A DNA stretch of 64,000 nucleotides from Tupaia tana (lineage: Eukaryota; Chordata; Mammalia; Scandentia; Tupaiidae): positions 95,266,475-95,330,474 of the forward strand of contig JAKSZU010000002.1 in the NCBI GenBank assembly GCA_026018925.1. Reading direction: 5' to 3'. The notes under the pieces are model-generated. The model was given only the letters and a program-made list of their open reading frames with translations. It did no database searches and was not told the origin of the DNA. Within the stretch, counting starts at the first letter, position 1. The number at the start of each line of letters is the position of its first letter. Of this stretch, positions 10,601 through 23,126 are shown piece after piece. A program made the translations under genes and the position numbers.

Positions 10601-11237
10601 GAGAGAGAGAAACATTTAGAAAGTTTAAATATGCTAACAGTATTTTTACCAGGTTATAAATGTTAAGGTGCACTGCTATTTAAACTTATCATTATTTTGT
10701 AGATAGAGAAAAGGTAGAGAATTGGCATTTTGTCAAGGATTTGATGGGCTAGGGAACATGTAGCATTTATTTGGCTGCTTCCTCTCAATTTCCTTTCTAT
10801 TCTTTCATACTCTAGAGCTGAAATACTGTAAATTAAATTTCTTGGCCAGATAATTTCTGAGTAGGTTCTTCTACAAAGAAGCACTAGCAAGAGATTGGAA
10901 AGACGAAGGAAAAAGAAAGATTCAACCTTTTAAAATTATTATTATTTTTCAATTCTACCTGCTCTGACAGCCTCATGCTTCTGCAGCCTTCTGCAGCTCC
11001 AGCTCTGTCCCTAGTTCCAGTAGCAGTAAAGCAGCAGTGACATGGCCAGATGCACCCTCCAAGGCCCTCTGGGCAGCTGCAGCAGCCCTAACAAGGGGGT
11101 TGGCAGAGGCATGGTGTCCACCTCCAGGATCATCCTCTGAGTCACCTACTGATCTCCCTAGTGTTCCTCCAGCCAGGGCTAATAGGGACTTCCTCCTGCT
11201 GGCTCTGTGTTATACACCTTCAGCTTTTTGCTCTTTA
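10600..11237. other. Unrecognised, partly GC-rich
   Basis: AT-rich to about 10960. From 10970 to 11230 it is richer in CAG/CTG-like words ('gcagctgcagcagcc'). The open frame at 11037-11465 runs straight into the SINE beside it, so it is not convincing as a gene. Possibly part of an old repeat continuing at 11523-11610. Confidence 0.35.
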
Positions 11238-11248
11238 GACCATCCAAC

Positions 11249-11511
11249 TTTTTTTTTGGAGAGGTTGTTTTTTGCTTTAGGGTGCATGCGCTCACCAGAA
11301 AGACAGAGAGAGACAGAGAGACAAAAAGCAAGAAATCACCCCCCAGGGTGGATGGCCACACCGCAATCCCTTTTCCTCCGTTCTCTTCTCGGGATCTTGG
11401 GTACGCACGCACACGTGCCCATCGTGAGTTTAAGCCACCTAGTCCAGGACTCGAATCATGGTTGACTACATGGGAGTCCAGTGACATAGCTATTACACTA
11501 ACTGCTGGTCC
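11249..11511 (-). mobile_element. Family I SINE
   Basis: T-run, 'gctttagggtgcatgcgc' and head complement 'cactaactgctggtc'. A perfect 11-bp duplication 'gaccatccaac' lies at 11238-11248 and 11512-11522. Confidence 0.95.
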
Positions 11512-11681
11512 GACCATCCAACATTTTATAAACCAATTACTTGTATGAAATTCCCTCTGTGTGAAATAACTAGAGTGGTTTCTGTTTTCCTGAGTGGACA
11601 CTGAATTATAGGAGGTCACATGGGGAAATCTGATTCTCCTTTCTGACCAGATTGTGCGAGATTAGAACAATGTCACCTATT

Positions 11682-11909
11682 GAAACCAGCAAATGGCATA
11701 ATGGTTATGTTGCTGGACTCCCACATAGTCAGCTGTGGTACAAGTTCTGACCCAGTGGCTTAAAACCCACACCGGACTTATGTGCATGCAGGCCTAAAAT
11801 CCAGAGAGGAGAATGAAGGAAAGGGAATGTGACATGACCATGCCCTCCTGGAGGGTGGTTTCTCTCTGTCTCTCTGGTGAGTACACACGCCCTATAGCAA
11901 AAGTCTCTA

Positions 11910-11955
<46 letters not shown>
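11682..11955 (+). mobile_element. Family I SINE with a 44-A tail
   Basis: Head 'accagcaaatggcataatgg', ending 'cctatagcaaaagtctct' and an unusually long A run (11911-11954). Duplication 'aatgtcacctatt'/'aatatcacctatt' at 11669-11681 and 11959-11971, one mismatch. Confidence 0.9.
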
Positions 11956-11956
<1 letters not shown>

Positions 11957-12344
11957 AGAATATCACCTATTCTGTCTGATGTCGATACAGGTCAAGGAGT
12001 AAACATTAAGGGAAACACCCAGAGCAAAATGGAATCATGAATCATGAGGACAATATCACAAAGGAAAACAAGAGCCTGGGATTTTCACTTCCATCACTCC
12101 TGGCTTGACCTTTGTGCAACACTTTACTTTTCTAAACCTGAATGATCTTCCATCCTTTCCTGATTGCTTCCTACACCTAAGAGTAGCTCTTCATCATCTC
12201 TCAGTCCACTCCGAACCACTCCGAATGAGCAGCTGCAGTAAAGGCAGTGGGCTTGCTCTGCCAATGCAACTTCAAGGTGAGTCTCTAGTTTCCACTCGAC
12301 TGACCCAGCATCCTGCCTACGTAGAATCCAGAGCTGCTCCTGCT

Positions 12345-12480
12345 CACCTGTTCATTAATTACTTATTAAGTAGTACCCTGGTGTAGCACTGGGCAGTGGA
12401 AAAACAAGCTCACATAATAACGTGTGGAAGACAGGCAGTGTATACAGAAAATAATATATCTTCAAATATAACAAGCACTA
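12345..12480 (-). repeat. Possible ancient L2 3' end
   Basis: 'attaagtagtaccctgg' then 'tagcactgggcagtgg' is like the reverse of the L2 3' terminus ('gccaggcactgttct'). Weak. Confidence 0.3.
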
Positions 12481-12730
12481 TCATAAAAGTATAAATTAAA
12501 GCAACAAGAGCTGGAAGGAGAGAGAAATTAATAGGAGATGCATTTATAGGCATCACTGATGAGACAATGCAAGTAGTTGAGCATGGAGTTGAGTGAAAAT
12601 AGCCAAAGCCAAGACGAGAAAGGTGGAGTGGGCTCAGACTGAGTGGGACTTCAGAGGATAGACTTAAGTTACTATCTTTTGCGGCACTAGAGAGCAATAG
12701 GCGGCTTTCTAATTAAGAAGGCCTTGTCAT

Positions 12731-12975
12731 ATAGGCCCTGTCATAGTGGCACGGGCTGTGAGGGTCACTGCACAATACTGCAGCCACATGGGAGGCCTAG
12801 GTCAGAATCCCAGGTCAACCTGAACGTGCCAAGTATGCCTCCACATACCGTGATCCTGGCTGACTGGGAGACTGGAAAGAGAATCACAGCACGGTGAGAC
12901 CCTGTCAAGGCTGCTTTCCCTCTCTCTCTCTCATATGAGAAAATAAATTAATTAACTTTTTAATAAAAGGTTGTA
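12731..12975 (+). mobile_element. Family IV SINE, old
   Basis: Contains 'aatcccaggtcaacctga', 'gtgccaagtatgcc', 'gatcctggctgactggg', 'gagaccctgtcaagg', a CT run and 'aaataaattaattaa'. It shares this order with copies at 16160, 31908, 40540 and (partly) 53345. Confidence 0.65.
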
Positions 12976-15900
12976 AAAATGTTTTGAATCTTGCAAAAAC
13001 TGTAAATGCAGGAAATAGTTGTTGAGGAATGATGGTATTTGAGGAAGAAAATATTGAGAATTTAATACTATTTTTATGCAATATCTGTTACAATCGGGCT
13101 ATATGTAAGTGGGCTGCTCAAGACATAATAAGATAAAAGGGATTGTCTTAATAAGTTCTTACAGTAATAAAGTAGCGTGGTCAACTGAAAAGTTGTTATT
13201 ACCAAGAAATTATTAGGTTGAAAGGCTAAAAATGAAGTTGCAAGAGAAAAATTAGTATCTCTTTGAATAATCTAGAGTAAAAATAATATTTTTAAGTTTC
13301 CACAGAACACCAACTTGCAAGGACACTGAGAAGTAATAACAGTTTATTATATAAAGACTGGAAATATGATTAAATATTGTATAATAAAAACGAGTTACAG
13401 AAATAGATTCTGAAATCATTTAATTCCTACCTATTCCACGATCAGTGAAGAAACAGTAATGGCATAGAGATTTCTGAAAGCCATTACATGGGAAATTAGT
13501 TATGAATTTTCAAAGAAATGAAAATGGAAAAAAACATCAATAAAGTCAGCACTATTCAAGCCACATATAAATGAGGAATTATAACCCAAGTGAGGAAATT
13601 TTAAATACTCTCAAACAACCTTAGGATAAATAGTGCCTGAATTTTGTCATTTACTTTGATTAGCACTATATCAAAAATGGAGACAAATTGAATAGAGAAT
13701 TCAGAAAAGAAGCTTAGTAGTGAGAAAACTCAGTTATGAAAAAATATTATAGGAACAAAATATGTGCAACTTTGAGAAGAGATGACTAAGGAATGATGAC
13801 AGCCTATAAATATTTGAAAGGTATAAACATCCAGGAGTAGGAGGAATTATTTAGCATGTTATAAAGAGCTATAATTATAGTTTATGGAATAAAATTGGAC
13901 AACTAAGATTTAAAGCATTCAAAACCACCTCCCTTTACATAATGGACACCTGTATTTGAGAGGATAAATAATGTGGCTTCTGGGAAACCTGAATGCTTGT
14001 GTCTGTTTTTTTTTTTCTTTTTTCTTTTTAATTTCTATTTTTCAGAAAATATAATTGATTTAACCAAGAGAGATAGGCATAAATCTCTTAAGTATAAGTA
14101 CAATACAGACTTGATTATCTTATTTATTTTGCACACTTCCTTGTTCTCAGAGCATCTCCGATGGCTCACTCAATCATTTGACAATAGAATACAGAAGACA
14201 AAATCCATAAATGCTCCCCTAACCTAATGTTAATCTTCTTTTCCACTAGACCTACTTACTAGCTGTGAGCACCACTCACTAATTGGAATTTTGCCTAAAC
14301 ATTACTAAGGGATCGTAATTCATTGATTTAGAGTAATTGGAGTTATGTCCCTAATTGAGATAAAGACAAATGCTGGCTGCTGTACATTGAAAAGAATCAA
14401 GCTTTTATTGCACTTGACACTAATTACCACCTCCTTCTTAAATTACATCCTTCCCTGTAAAGATCTAAATTTCCAGCCACTCCCCACTCTCCTGTGTCCA
14501 CCTACCATAGCTCATACTGGCTGTCCTACTATTTCCTCAAGCTTAATGGACTCCAAATCAAAATCACTTGACAAAATAAAATTTGCTTCTTGCTTTGCTT
14601 ATGCCAGGCCCTGTGCTACCCAGTTAGAGGGAGAACCATGATTCTGAAAGGAAGCCTGGAAAGTTCCTGCTTGGTCTGGAAGGGCAACTCAGCTCCAGAT
14701 AAGAGAATTTGCACTTAGTGTTACAGATTTTCTCATATTTTAAGAGAAGCCAGAAATCCAAGACTTTATGTGAAGACTTTTAAATTTTATATGTGGTAAT
14801 TAATTCTGATTTTTTAAAGTTCTATCTGAGGGAAAGGGAAAAACACATCTATCTATCAAACATACTCACCACAGCCATTTTGCAAATTCTGGCCAACGGC
14901 CTAAGATAAGAGATGACATGTAAATAGATAAGTATAGTTCAAAGTGAAGGGGAATTTAAAAAAAAATCAAGAGAGATGCAGATAAACTGCCACAAGGGTT
15001 CAGGGAAAAGTAAGCAGTCCCTGAGTCCTTGTGAATAAGAGCCCCATCTTTGTTAGATTTTCCCTCTCCGCTATCTCACGCAGTGGCTGGCACATTAAAA
15101 TCCTAAACGACGTCTGATGAACAAATGAATAAAGGAGCAAAAAAAGGAATATATCACTGGGACTGCGAGGAAGTGAGGGCACAGGTAATAAGCGAGCAAT
15201 ATGCTTAGTAGCTACCAAGCACTAAGTTGAAGTGTCACACAGTGTCCTGGGTGGTTCTTTCAGCCAGAGTCACACGGGTGCAACTCCCACTTCCCTTCTC
15301 TTCTCAGGTCTGCCTCTAGCTCAAAAAGCATGTGTCAGTGCGGTGCTAAATGCAGGGCCTGAGTGTACAGGCAACTGCAGCAAACAAGAAGAGGCCGGGA
15401 TGTCTCTCATAATTAACAGGCTTTGGTCAGATCTGTTTTATGGACTGCTTGGCAGTGGGGGCCTCCATGTCACATCACAGCCTCCCACAGAAGTGCCCTG
15501 TGTCCCCTAACTTACCTGGTACTGGTAGCTCTTGGTTTTCATGCTACAGACTCCTACCCGCTAGACCTTGTTAGGGAACCTGAGACAGAAGCAGCTTTGG
15601 AGTCATTGAGAAATGACAGTGACTTTAGACCACAGCTCACCCTCACCTGGCAGGGCTTTCTTCCTGGGCCAGGGTCAGCATCTAAGTCCCATCTGTGCCT
15701 GTGAAAGGAACTCAAGATGCCAACAGGCCATTCCAGAAAGGCTGAGGAGAGCTATGACTGGGGTGCACACTGGCCAGTTTACTGCTTCCCAAATCGCAAT
15801 CCTTTTCCGGAATAATCCATATGTTCATGCATCTTTTCCCTCACAATGGAGTAGCTCCACAGCCCTTTGCAAACACGTGTTCCCATTCTGACAGCTAAAC

Positions 15901-16159
15901 ATGAGGCTTTTTCACCCAGTGGGCTCATCTGTTTGATTTCTCTATGATGTTTCTCTATTTTCCACTACAGTTGAGTTTGGGTAGAGAGAATCCCTATATT
16001 CTGGGATTGTCAATTGCCTCAGCTTCAGCAGGGTATATTTGGGGCTGGCCTCCTGCCTGAGTGAGATGAATAAATCCTGAATAGAGATATCATTGTGTTG
16101 TGCTAATTATCCAAACTGCACTGTACAATCTCTTTGCTATTTGCATTTTAAAAACAAAG
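12976..16159. other. No gene or clear repeat seen
   Basis: 12976-14220 is AT-rich with many A/T runs. 14220-15000 is mixed. 15230-15900 is closer to 50% GC with short open frames lacking recognisable domains. I see no splice-flanked exon that I would defend. Old, diverged repeats probably make up part of it. Confidence 0.35.
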
Positions 16160-16420
16160 TTGGTCAGGCAAAGGCAATGCAGCAGTAATGCAACCTTGCT
16201 GTGCTGGGAACCATGTAGCAGGCTGGGATTCAGTTCCGGTTCACCTTGTACGTGCTGGGCATACATGTGTGCCTATGATCCAGGCTGGCCGGGAAAGGCC
16301 TGGGGTCAGGAAGGGGGACCATGGTATGAGACCTTGTGACAGATGATGGTCTTTCTCTTTCTCTGTGTCTCTCTTTCATAATAATAATAATAATAAATAC
16401 AGTTAAAAATACTTTAAAAA
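16160..16420 (+). mobile_element. Family IV SINE, old
   Basis: 'gattcagttccggttcacc', 'gatccaggctggccggg', 'tatgagaccttgtgac', a CT run and a (taa)n tail at about 16379-16400. Confidence 0.65.
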
Positions 16421-16767
16421 CAAATACAATATGTTCAATATGTTCATTTCATAATTAAAATCATCTGCTGCATTTGTTTTGAAGAACTGGACTCTGCTAA
16501 TTGGCCTGCCTCTGCCATCCTCTTCCTGTGAGCCTACAAAATACCTATTTCCTATTGTACCCACCTGGCAAAACCCAAATTTGGGATGAATCCAGCTCTC
16601 TACTTACCTTACCTCATCAGACGAGGACCTCTTCACAGAACAATTAGAAATTTTCAGGCAGAACTTCTCCAAAGCCCTGCACAGCACACTCTTACACACT
16701 ACCCGTAATTACACTTCTGCCGGCTCCTTCTGCCTGCTGCAGAGGGTCAGGTGTCCTCCTCTGTGGG

Positions 16768-16950
16768 ATCCTGGAAAATGCATAGCACATGTGCACATGT
16801 GCCCAGAATCTGAGAGGAGAGTGGAGTAGAGGGGATTGAGGTATGGCCAACCCCCTAGGGGATGACTTCTCATGTTACCTCTTTCTCTCTCTATCTGTCC
16901 CTCTCTGTTGAGCACACATTTCCTATAACAAAATTTGAAAAAAATATTAA
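16768..16950 (+). mobile_element. Family I SINE, 5'-truncated
   Basis: Starts in the middle of the unit ('gcacatgtgcacatgtgccc') and continues through 'gaggggattgaggtatgg' and 'cctataacaaaattt' to an A-rich tail. Confidence 0.75.
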
Positions 16951-17002
16951 AATAAAGATTTATAAAAAGCAACTAAATGAGAAACCAGGATAAATAGATT
17001 TT

Positions 17003-17240
17003 TTAAAATAAGATATTTTTGCCATAGGGCATGTGAGCTCACCAGAGAGAGAAACAGAGAGGGAAAGTGAGCAACCACCCCCCAGGGAAGATGGCCGCTC
17101 TGCAGTACCTTCTCCTCTTGAGAATTTGGGCATGCACGTATACACACCCAGGGTGATTTTCAAGCCGCCAGGTCCAGGATTCAAACTGTGGTTAGTCCTG
17201 TGGAAGTCTAGCACTTTAATCCCTAGGCCACCTTCTAGTC
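17003..17240 (-). mobile_element. Family I SINE
   Basis: 'tttgccatagggcatgtgag' to head complement 'ggccaccttctagtc'. Duplication 'ccaggataaatag(a)ttt'-like at 16986-17002 and 17241-17259. Confidence 0.9.
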
Positions 17241-17259
17241 CCAGGATAAATAGACTTTT

Positions 17260-17810
17260 ATGACCAACTTTCCTTCTCATTCTCTGACTTCAGAAAGCAA
17301 TGTTCATACCAGGCTCACATATCCTAAATAAGTCACATTCTTGGAAGGTGGAAAGAGCTTCCTTACAAATTGAGAAGTTTGCTGTCATTGAAAGTATTCT
17401 AGAAGACACTCGAAAACCACTTCTTAAGACTCTTGTGGAATTTTTATGTAATAAGCCTGGAGTTGATAGTCAAGAAAAAAAAAGTCACTGTGAAAGTCAC
17501 TGTGAATCTTGAAATGTAATGATAATTCTCTGATTGAGTTTTATGGAAAGAAACTGGATAGGAAGGGAATAAAGAAGGAACTTAGCATGTTCATTTAACT
17601 ATGCATAGATTTCAGCCTTAAACTCTGGACTTGTTCCCACACTCCCTCAGGTTATGTTTCTATCCATCCATTTTGACTCCATGCTAAGATACCTACTTCC
17701 TGGTCCAGCCACGTCCAGGTACCTCTCCTAAGTCAACATTGATATAGATTTGTACCAATAGTTAGAGGAGTGTCCAACCATTACAAATACAGATTGCTCT
17801 GAATTCTTAT
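17260..17810. other. Unrecognised DNA
   Basis: No repeat or coding signature recognised; a short local repeat 'gtcactgtgaa' occurs at about 17484-17507. Confidence 0.35.
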
Positions 17811-17815
17811 TCTTT

Positions 17816-18081
17816 TTTTTTGTTTGTTTTGTTTTGGGGGAGATTTTTGCTGTAGGGAGCATGTGTTCTCCAGAGAAAGAGAGAGATGGAGAAAGAGAAA
17901 AATGAGAAATTACCCCCCCCAGGAGGATCGCCCACGCCACAATCTCTTCCCCTCCATTCTCCTCTCAGGATTTTGGGCACGCAAGCACAGGCACCTCATG
18001 TGAATTTCAAGCTGCAGGTGCAGAACTCCAACGAAGGCCATATGGGAGTCCAGCAACTTAACTACTATGCCACCTGTTGGC
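17816..18081 (-). mobile_element. Family I SINE
   Basis: T/G-rich tail complement, 'ttgctgtagggagcatgtg', head complement 'actatgccacctgttggc'. Approximate duplication around 'ttcttattcttt'/'ttcttaagttcttt'. Confidence 0.85.
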
Positions 18082-18085
18082 ACTT

Positions 18086-21000
18086 CTTAAGTTCTTTGTT
18101 TTAAAAATATATGGGAATTTAAAATTGTGTTTTGCAATGCATCTGTTTTAGTATAAAACAGTGTTTTAAATGATCTGTCATCGGGGGTGGCCGATGGCAG
18201 AGCTGGCCAGAGCTGGCCCTGGCCCACCTGGCAGGTCTTTCTCTGGCTTCTTCCTATGCACAGAGCAAGATACTCTTGTTCGAGAAGTTCAGGACAACAC
18301 CTTAGACTAGCACACTGAATTTGGCTTTATCATTCATGATCTTCTTGCAGCTCTTGAGACATGTTTATGCAAAGCCCAGCTTCTCTAACACATCAGGTCC
18401 CCACTCCACGTGGGAGGGGAACCACATCATGGGGAAGATTCATGATGTTTGAAAAACCTCCTCTCAGCTCATTTCCACTTCCCTTTTCACTTAACTCTGT
18501 GAGCTGTTTACAGTGATGCAATTTTGCTGAATTATTTCAGAGACCTGTCTTAACTCAATCTGGGTAAGCCTCACTGAACTAATAAAGTCCTGGCCCCTGA
18601 AAAGAGAAAAGAGGTGTATTATGTGTTGCACGTTGCTACAATTCATGCTGTGTTTTTGGAGAAGAACTGCACATTTTGTATAATTTGTCAAGGACAATTT
18701 CAAAATGCACAACATCATCAATCTTACTGACAACAGCCCTCGTGGCTTCACTTTGTAGTCAGGTTTTTTTTGCCAAATGTAAGCTAAGACAGCCCATCAC
18801 ACACCTGCTCCCTTCCTATTGTTCTAGTTGTATCATCTGTTGAAAAGACAGTGAATTTAGGAAAAGAATTCATCCTTGAAGTATTTCCTCTCTAATTAAG
18901 TCAACAGATGTTTGAAGTCCATACCTGGGGATTTTATTTATTACTTCAGTTTTTTAAAGTGGGAATTCACAGATACATCTTCATTACACGTGTGTTTTTG
19001 ATCAATGTAGCTAGCCTGGTAATGACTGCCAACAGTCAGGATGGTTGTCATTTTCAGTATCTGAATGGCATTTTATAAGAGTGCTTTCACTCTTCGTCCG
19101 GGCTTCATTATTTCTGGGCCGGGCGCCTGATCTCCCTCTCCTCTGGGAGTCTGGGCAGAGCTGGCTTGGCTCGAAGAGGCTTGAGGGAATGGCGAGGTAG
19201 CAAGAGTGGCACTCATGGCCTCTGGGGTCACATGGAGGCAGAGAGCAAGCAGGAAAGCCAAAGATCGAAGTGAGAAATGCACAGCCAATCCGGTCACCAA
19301 GGCAAGGGAAGTACGGGGAGAGCAACAGTCACCCAGCACAGGCTGTTGGTCTCATGGCCAGTGAAGATAACAAGGACTTGCTCCAGAATGGGCAAGCAGG
19401 GTAGTATTGCAGAATAGCCAAGAAGATGAGCTCTTTCTGCCTCTAAAGGATGAGAAGCCGGGACACCCAGTGCCCTTTCTGGGCTTCAGGTTCTTTATCT
19501 GTTTCCTGCTCTCCTTGCCTAAGTATGAAAACAGGAAATTCAATATTATATGCAAAGTCTCATATGTCATTATATTATAATTGTTAATATTTGTTACATA
19601 AACTAAATCTATAGAAAGATAGAGAATGCTAAGAAAATTAATATGTATAGAGAGATAAAACTCAAGTGAGTAATGAGAACATTTTCCTTTTGGTAGCAGA
19701 ACGAAACAAGACAAAGCGTTTTGGTGGGTTAGTTTCTTTGAATTTAGTCTGCTCTTGTCGATTTCTAACCAGAATACTTAATTAGTATTTGTGACCACCA
19801 CCATTTTCGATAGTTACAATTTTTCAACAAAGCATCTATTGATCGTTACAAGTTCTGATAAATTTAAAGATGAAAATGTGTACAGAAGGAAAATTCGCAA
19901 CATGAAAGACTAGGGTTTTGTTTTGTTTTCTATAACACCAGGTCTCAAATTATTCCCTTACTTTCACAATTTTAGTATCTTGATTAAATATTTTATGATG
20001 ATAACTACTTGAAATAAAAACGTAAAAGGGAATTGATAGTAACTTCTCTTTACATGGAAAGTTCTCAGGTTGATTTATTACCAGGTTGAAGCATGTCAGC
20101 GACTACAGTCATTTCCAAATAAAGAGACTTCACAGTTTTCTTCCTCATTTAGTCAAACACCTTCTCCTAAGCACTTTGAAAAATGGGGTCTTTAATTTTA
20201 TAAAATTCCACTCTATTTTCATGTGCTATCTCCTTTAGTTTCCTTCTTCAATTCAATTTAATACCTTCTATGTTCCATACTAAGTAATAAATTTGGAACA
20301 CTATGCCAAAATATAATTCATTTTAATACCTGCACATCTGAGGAACCTGAACACCAGCAACTCAGACTTAGTTCTTCTCAGACCTGACTCTTTACTTATC
20401 ATCTGCTACTCTACAGAAACGTAATCAGTTCCCAAGTTGGCGCTATATTCTTCCAGTTTTCTAATTGCCTCTCACCATCCTAATTCAGTCTTCTATTAAA
20501 TGTACCAGATTACATCATGCTGAAAGGATCTTAGGAAAAATACACACATATATGAAATTATTTCATCATATTTTTGGTTGATTGGGGAGGATGGAGTTAA
20601 AGGACTACTTCTAGTGATTTATTAACAGTTACCAATACAACTGATAAAATAATGCACTATAATTATAATTCAGAAATTCAGAAACTGGGTAGTGACGGAT
20701 GGATATTATTACTGAGGTTTAGAAGGATTTCTATAAGTAAATAGGTTTCAAAGATTATTAAAGGGGAAACAAATGGCATGGGCTTTTATAGTTGTGTATT
20801 AGTTCATGTATTATGTGTTGAAGGTATTATAACATAAAAAAGAGAAGATGAAGCCAACCGGATGCCCTGCGTAGGACAGAGAGACAGCGCAGTTCGGCTC
20901 AAGCTGAAGAAGAACTGCCCGTGGCACACCGCGCAAGACCTTAGGGGACAGGGACAGTGCCTGATGTGGGCAGTGGCAGCAACAATAGCGTTAACGGGAA

Positions 21001-21714
21001 AGAAAGATGTATTTGATGACAGCATTTTGGTGGGAGAGAACAGGAGAAAATAGGGACAGGATTAAGGGCCGAGAGAGACCAGATGGTGATCGTATTGAGC
21101 CAAAACTGAAAATATGTCATGGACTCAAATCTTAGCTGTAGAGACCTAGTGAAGTGGAAAAATAACAACACAAATGGGAAAAGAAAAAGAATTTCTTTTC
21201 ATAATTTAATGCATTTACATCGTATGTTATCAAAATTATTTGAGTTAAATTATTCAAAAAGAGAAGGTGATATTTTACAGTAAGATCAGCAAAGTAGAAC
21301 CAAAAGAGGAGGGAGGACGCACAGGCCAAACACAATACAGTGGCTATGTTCGAGCAGTAAACCGGGAGCTTCCTCCTAGCTCTGGTGAAAAGGGAAACTG
21401 TAAATTAGAAAATGTTCATTAGATACTATGAACTGAAGTTAGGGAATCTATCAACATTTAGCAGGATAAGTTCTTCTGGTGAGAAACATAGCTCCTTGTG
21501 ACAATAGAGGAAATAAGATATAATCAGTAATAACCTCAAAACCGGTTTCACAACAAATAGATATATTACATTTTATGGCTAGTTTTGAGTACAATCTAAG
21601 TCACAAAAGCACAATGGCTAACAATTGAGAGACAGGATGTCCACATTTGGAAATGTGTGTTGTCCAAATTTGAAGCTTTCGTGTGGTCTGACCTTACCCA
21701 AGGATTCTGAGTCA
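18086..21714. other. Longest repeat-poor stretch, no gene supported
   Basis: 18184-18480 is GC-richer and looks like degraded coding or retrocopy sequence, but no reading frame holds. 19070-19350 (GC-rich, 'gggccgggcgcctga') has overlapping minus-strand frames of 88-104 codons without recognisable domains. 20830-21010 is another GC-rich patch. 19350-20800 and 21060-21700 are AT-rich. Nothing is identified with confidence. Confidence 0.35.
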
Positions 21715-21850
21715 CATTTTAGGAGTGCTTGTTGCATACTGGGACACATTTGTGAACAAAGCAGTCATAGCCCTTTCCTAAGAGAGCTTACATGTTTGTA
21801 GAGGAGTCAAAAAATAAAGTTAACAAAATAAAAATAAGTATGATAGATGC
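21715..21850 (-). repeat. Ancient L2 3' end
   Basis: 'gcttgttgcatactgggaca', then 'gtgaacaaagcagtcatag' and 'agagcttacatg', is the reverse-oriented L2 terminus pattern. Confidence 0.6.
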
Positions 21851-21890
21851 CAAGAAAATATTAATACGGCAATTGAGAGTCAATAGGTGA

Positions 21891-22118
21891 GGGCCAGCCC
21901 CACAAGGAGCAGTTAAGCATTGTGCAGAGGAAACTGGATCCTACATGGCTGACCAGGGTTTGCGTCCTGGCCCTGTCAGCTTATTTGCTGGGTCCAGGGT
22001 GCTGATGGGAGGAGAAATGGGGAGGGGAGGGTTTTAGTGTGCACAGGCCCTCTTGAAGAGGTACTTTCTTTTCCCCTTGCACCCCACCCCCAGCATTAAA
22101 AAAAAAAAGAAAAGATTT
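21891..22118 (+). mobile_element. Family III SINE, old
   Basis: Head 'agggccagccccacaagg', 'tgaccagggtttgcgtcctgg' (B-box region), a GGGAGG-rich middle and an A-rich tail at about 22098-22118. Confidence 0.65.
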
Positions 22119-22285
22119 AACAGGGATAATCCCTGTTTAGATGTAGTATTGGGAAGGCCTTCTGAGAAGGTGACATGAGGCGGAGAATTCGGTGCACCTG
22201 GAGCACTGAATAGATGCGTCTCCCAGATCACCTTTCCTAGCTACTTCTCTCCCAGACTGTCAACGTGCACCACTGAAGCAAGGTT

Positions 22286-22555
22286 TTTTTTTTTTTTTTT
22301 TTGGAGAGGTTTTTCGCTATAGGGCGCGTGCACTCGCCGGACAGACAGAGAGACACAGAGAGACAGAAAGCGAGAAATCACCCCCCAGGGGGGATGGTCA
22401 CGCCGCAATCCCTTCTCCTCCATTCTCCTCTCGGGATCTTGGGCACGCACGCACACGCGCCCGGCGTGAGTTGTAAGCCACCGGGTCCGAGACGCGAACC
22501 GCGGTCGACTACGTGGGAGTCCAGCGACATAGCCATTACGCTAACTGCCGGTTCC
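22286..22555 (-). mobile_element. Family I SINE, youngest-looking copy
   Basis: Complete copy with a perfect 15-bp duplication 'cactgaagcaaggtt' (22271-22285, 22556-22570). CpGs are largely intact ('gccggcgtgag'-like, 'gaccgcgg' head) and the T run is uninterrupted. Confidence 0.97.
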
Positions 22556-22570
22556 CACTGAAGCAAGGTT

Positions 22571-23126
22571 CTTAATACTCAACGCAAATGACCTAGAGTA
22601 CAGGCATCTTGTATGGCTAATTAAGGAAATTTCATGAATTTAAGAAATTTAAGAAATCAACAAGGTGGTGACACAGTTAATATCCTATTATAAAAATTAA
22701 TGAGCTTAAGCTACATTTTAACTCAAATGAAAAGCAGAAGTGAGACTGAAGAAAGAGTGGGATTCAGAAAGCAGACTATAAAATATGAAATAAACACAAA
22801 AGTATGTTCCAAATGCTTGATCTACACCATAACTGTGCTGCTGACAGAAGTATGTGAGTCCAGATCTTCCTTTCACCTTAGGCAGGTGTCCTGGATCTCA
22901 GCAGTGACTGCATTAGCAACTCTCCTGCACCAGCAGCTCTGCCTCACAAGCCCTAGATGGCACTAAAAGGGCCCTGGGAACCAGGGCTGGGGAGCTATCT
23001 CAACCCACCCACAAATGAGCAGCTGATGATGCCTTCACTCAGAAATCCTTTATGGTAATATTTTCTAAATTGATTCCGTTCTAGAAAAAAAAACGTATAT
23101 TTACATAAAATATTAAGTATAAACAG
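22571..23126. other. Unrecognised DNA
   Basis: AT-rich first half; 22840-22980 is less AT-rich with short frames. No gene supported. Confidence 0.35.

Noticed and set aside
11037-11465. 142-codon frame as a candidate gene
   Set aside because: Its C-terminal half is SINE sequence (11249-11511) and no start context or domain supports it.
15232-15891. Cluster of overlapping frames of about 90 codons in less AT-rich DNA
   Set aside because: Several frames overlap on the same strand with no domain or codon signal favouring one, which is typical of chance in balanced-composition DNA.
18184-18480. Processed pseudogene of a ribosomal or similar protein
   Set aside because: Patches look codon-like on both strands, but no frame holds and no protein was recognised.
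20830-21010. GC-rich exon or retrocopy
   Set aside because: No convincing splice sites or known peptide; left as unexplained DNA.
22500-22555. Possible tRNA gene
   Set aside because: The A/B-box-like sequences belong to a SINE head; no cloverleaf with acceptor stem or anticodon loop can be drawn confidently.
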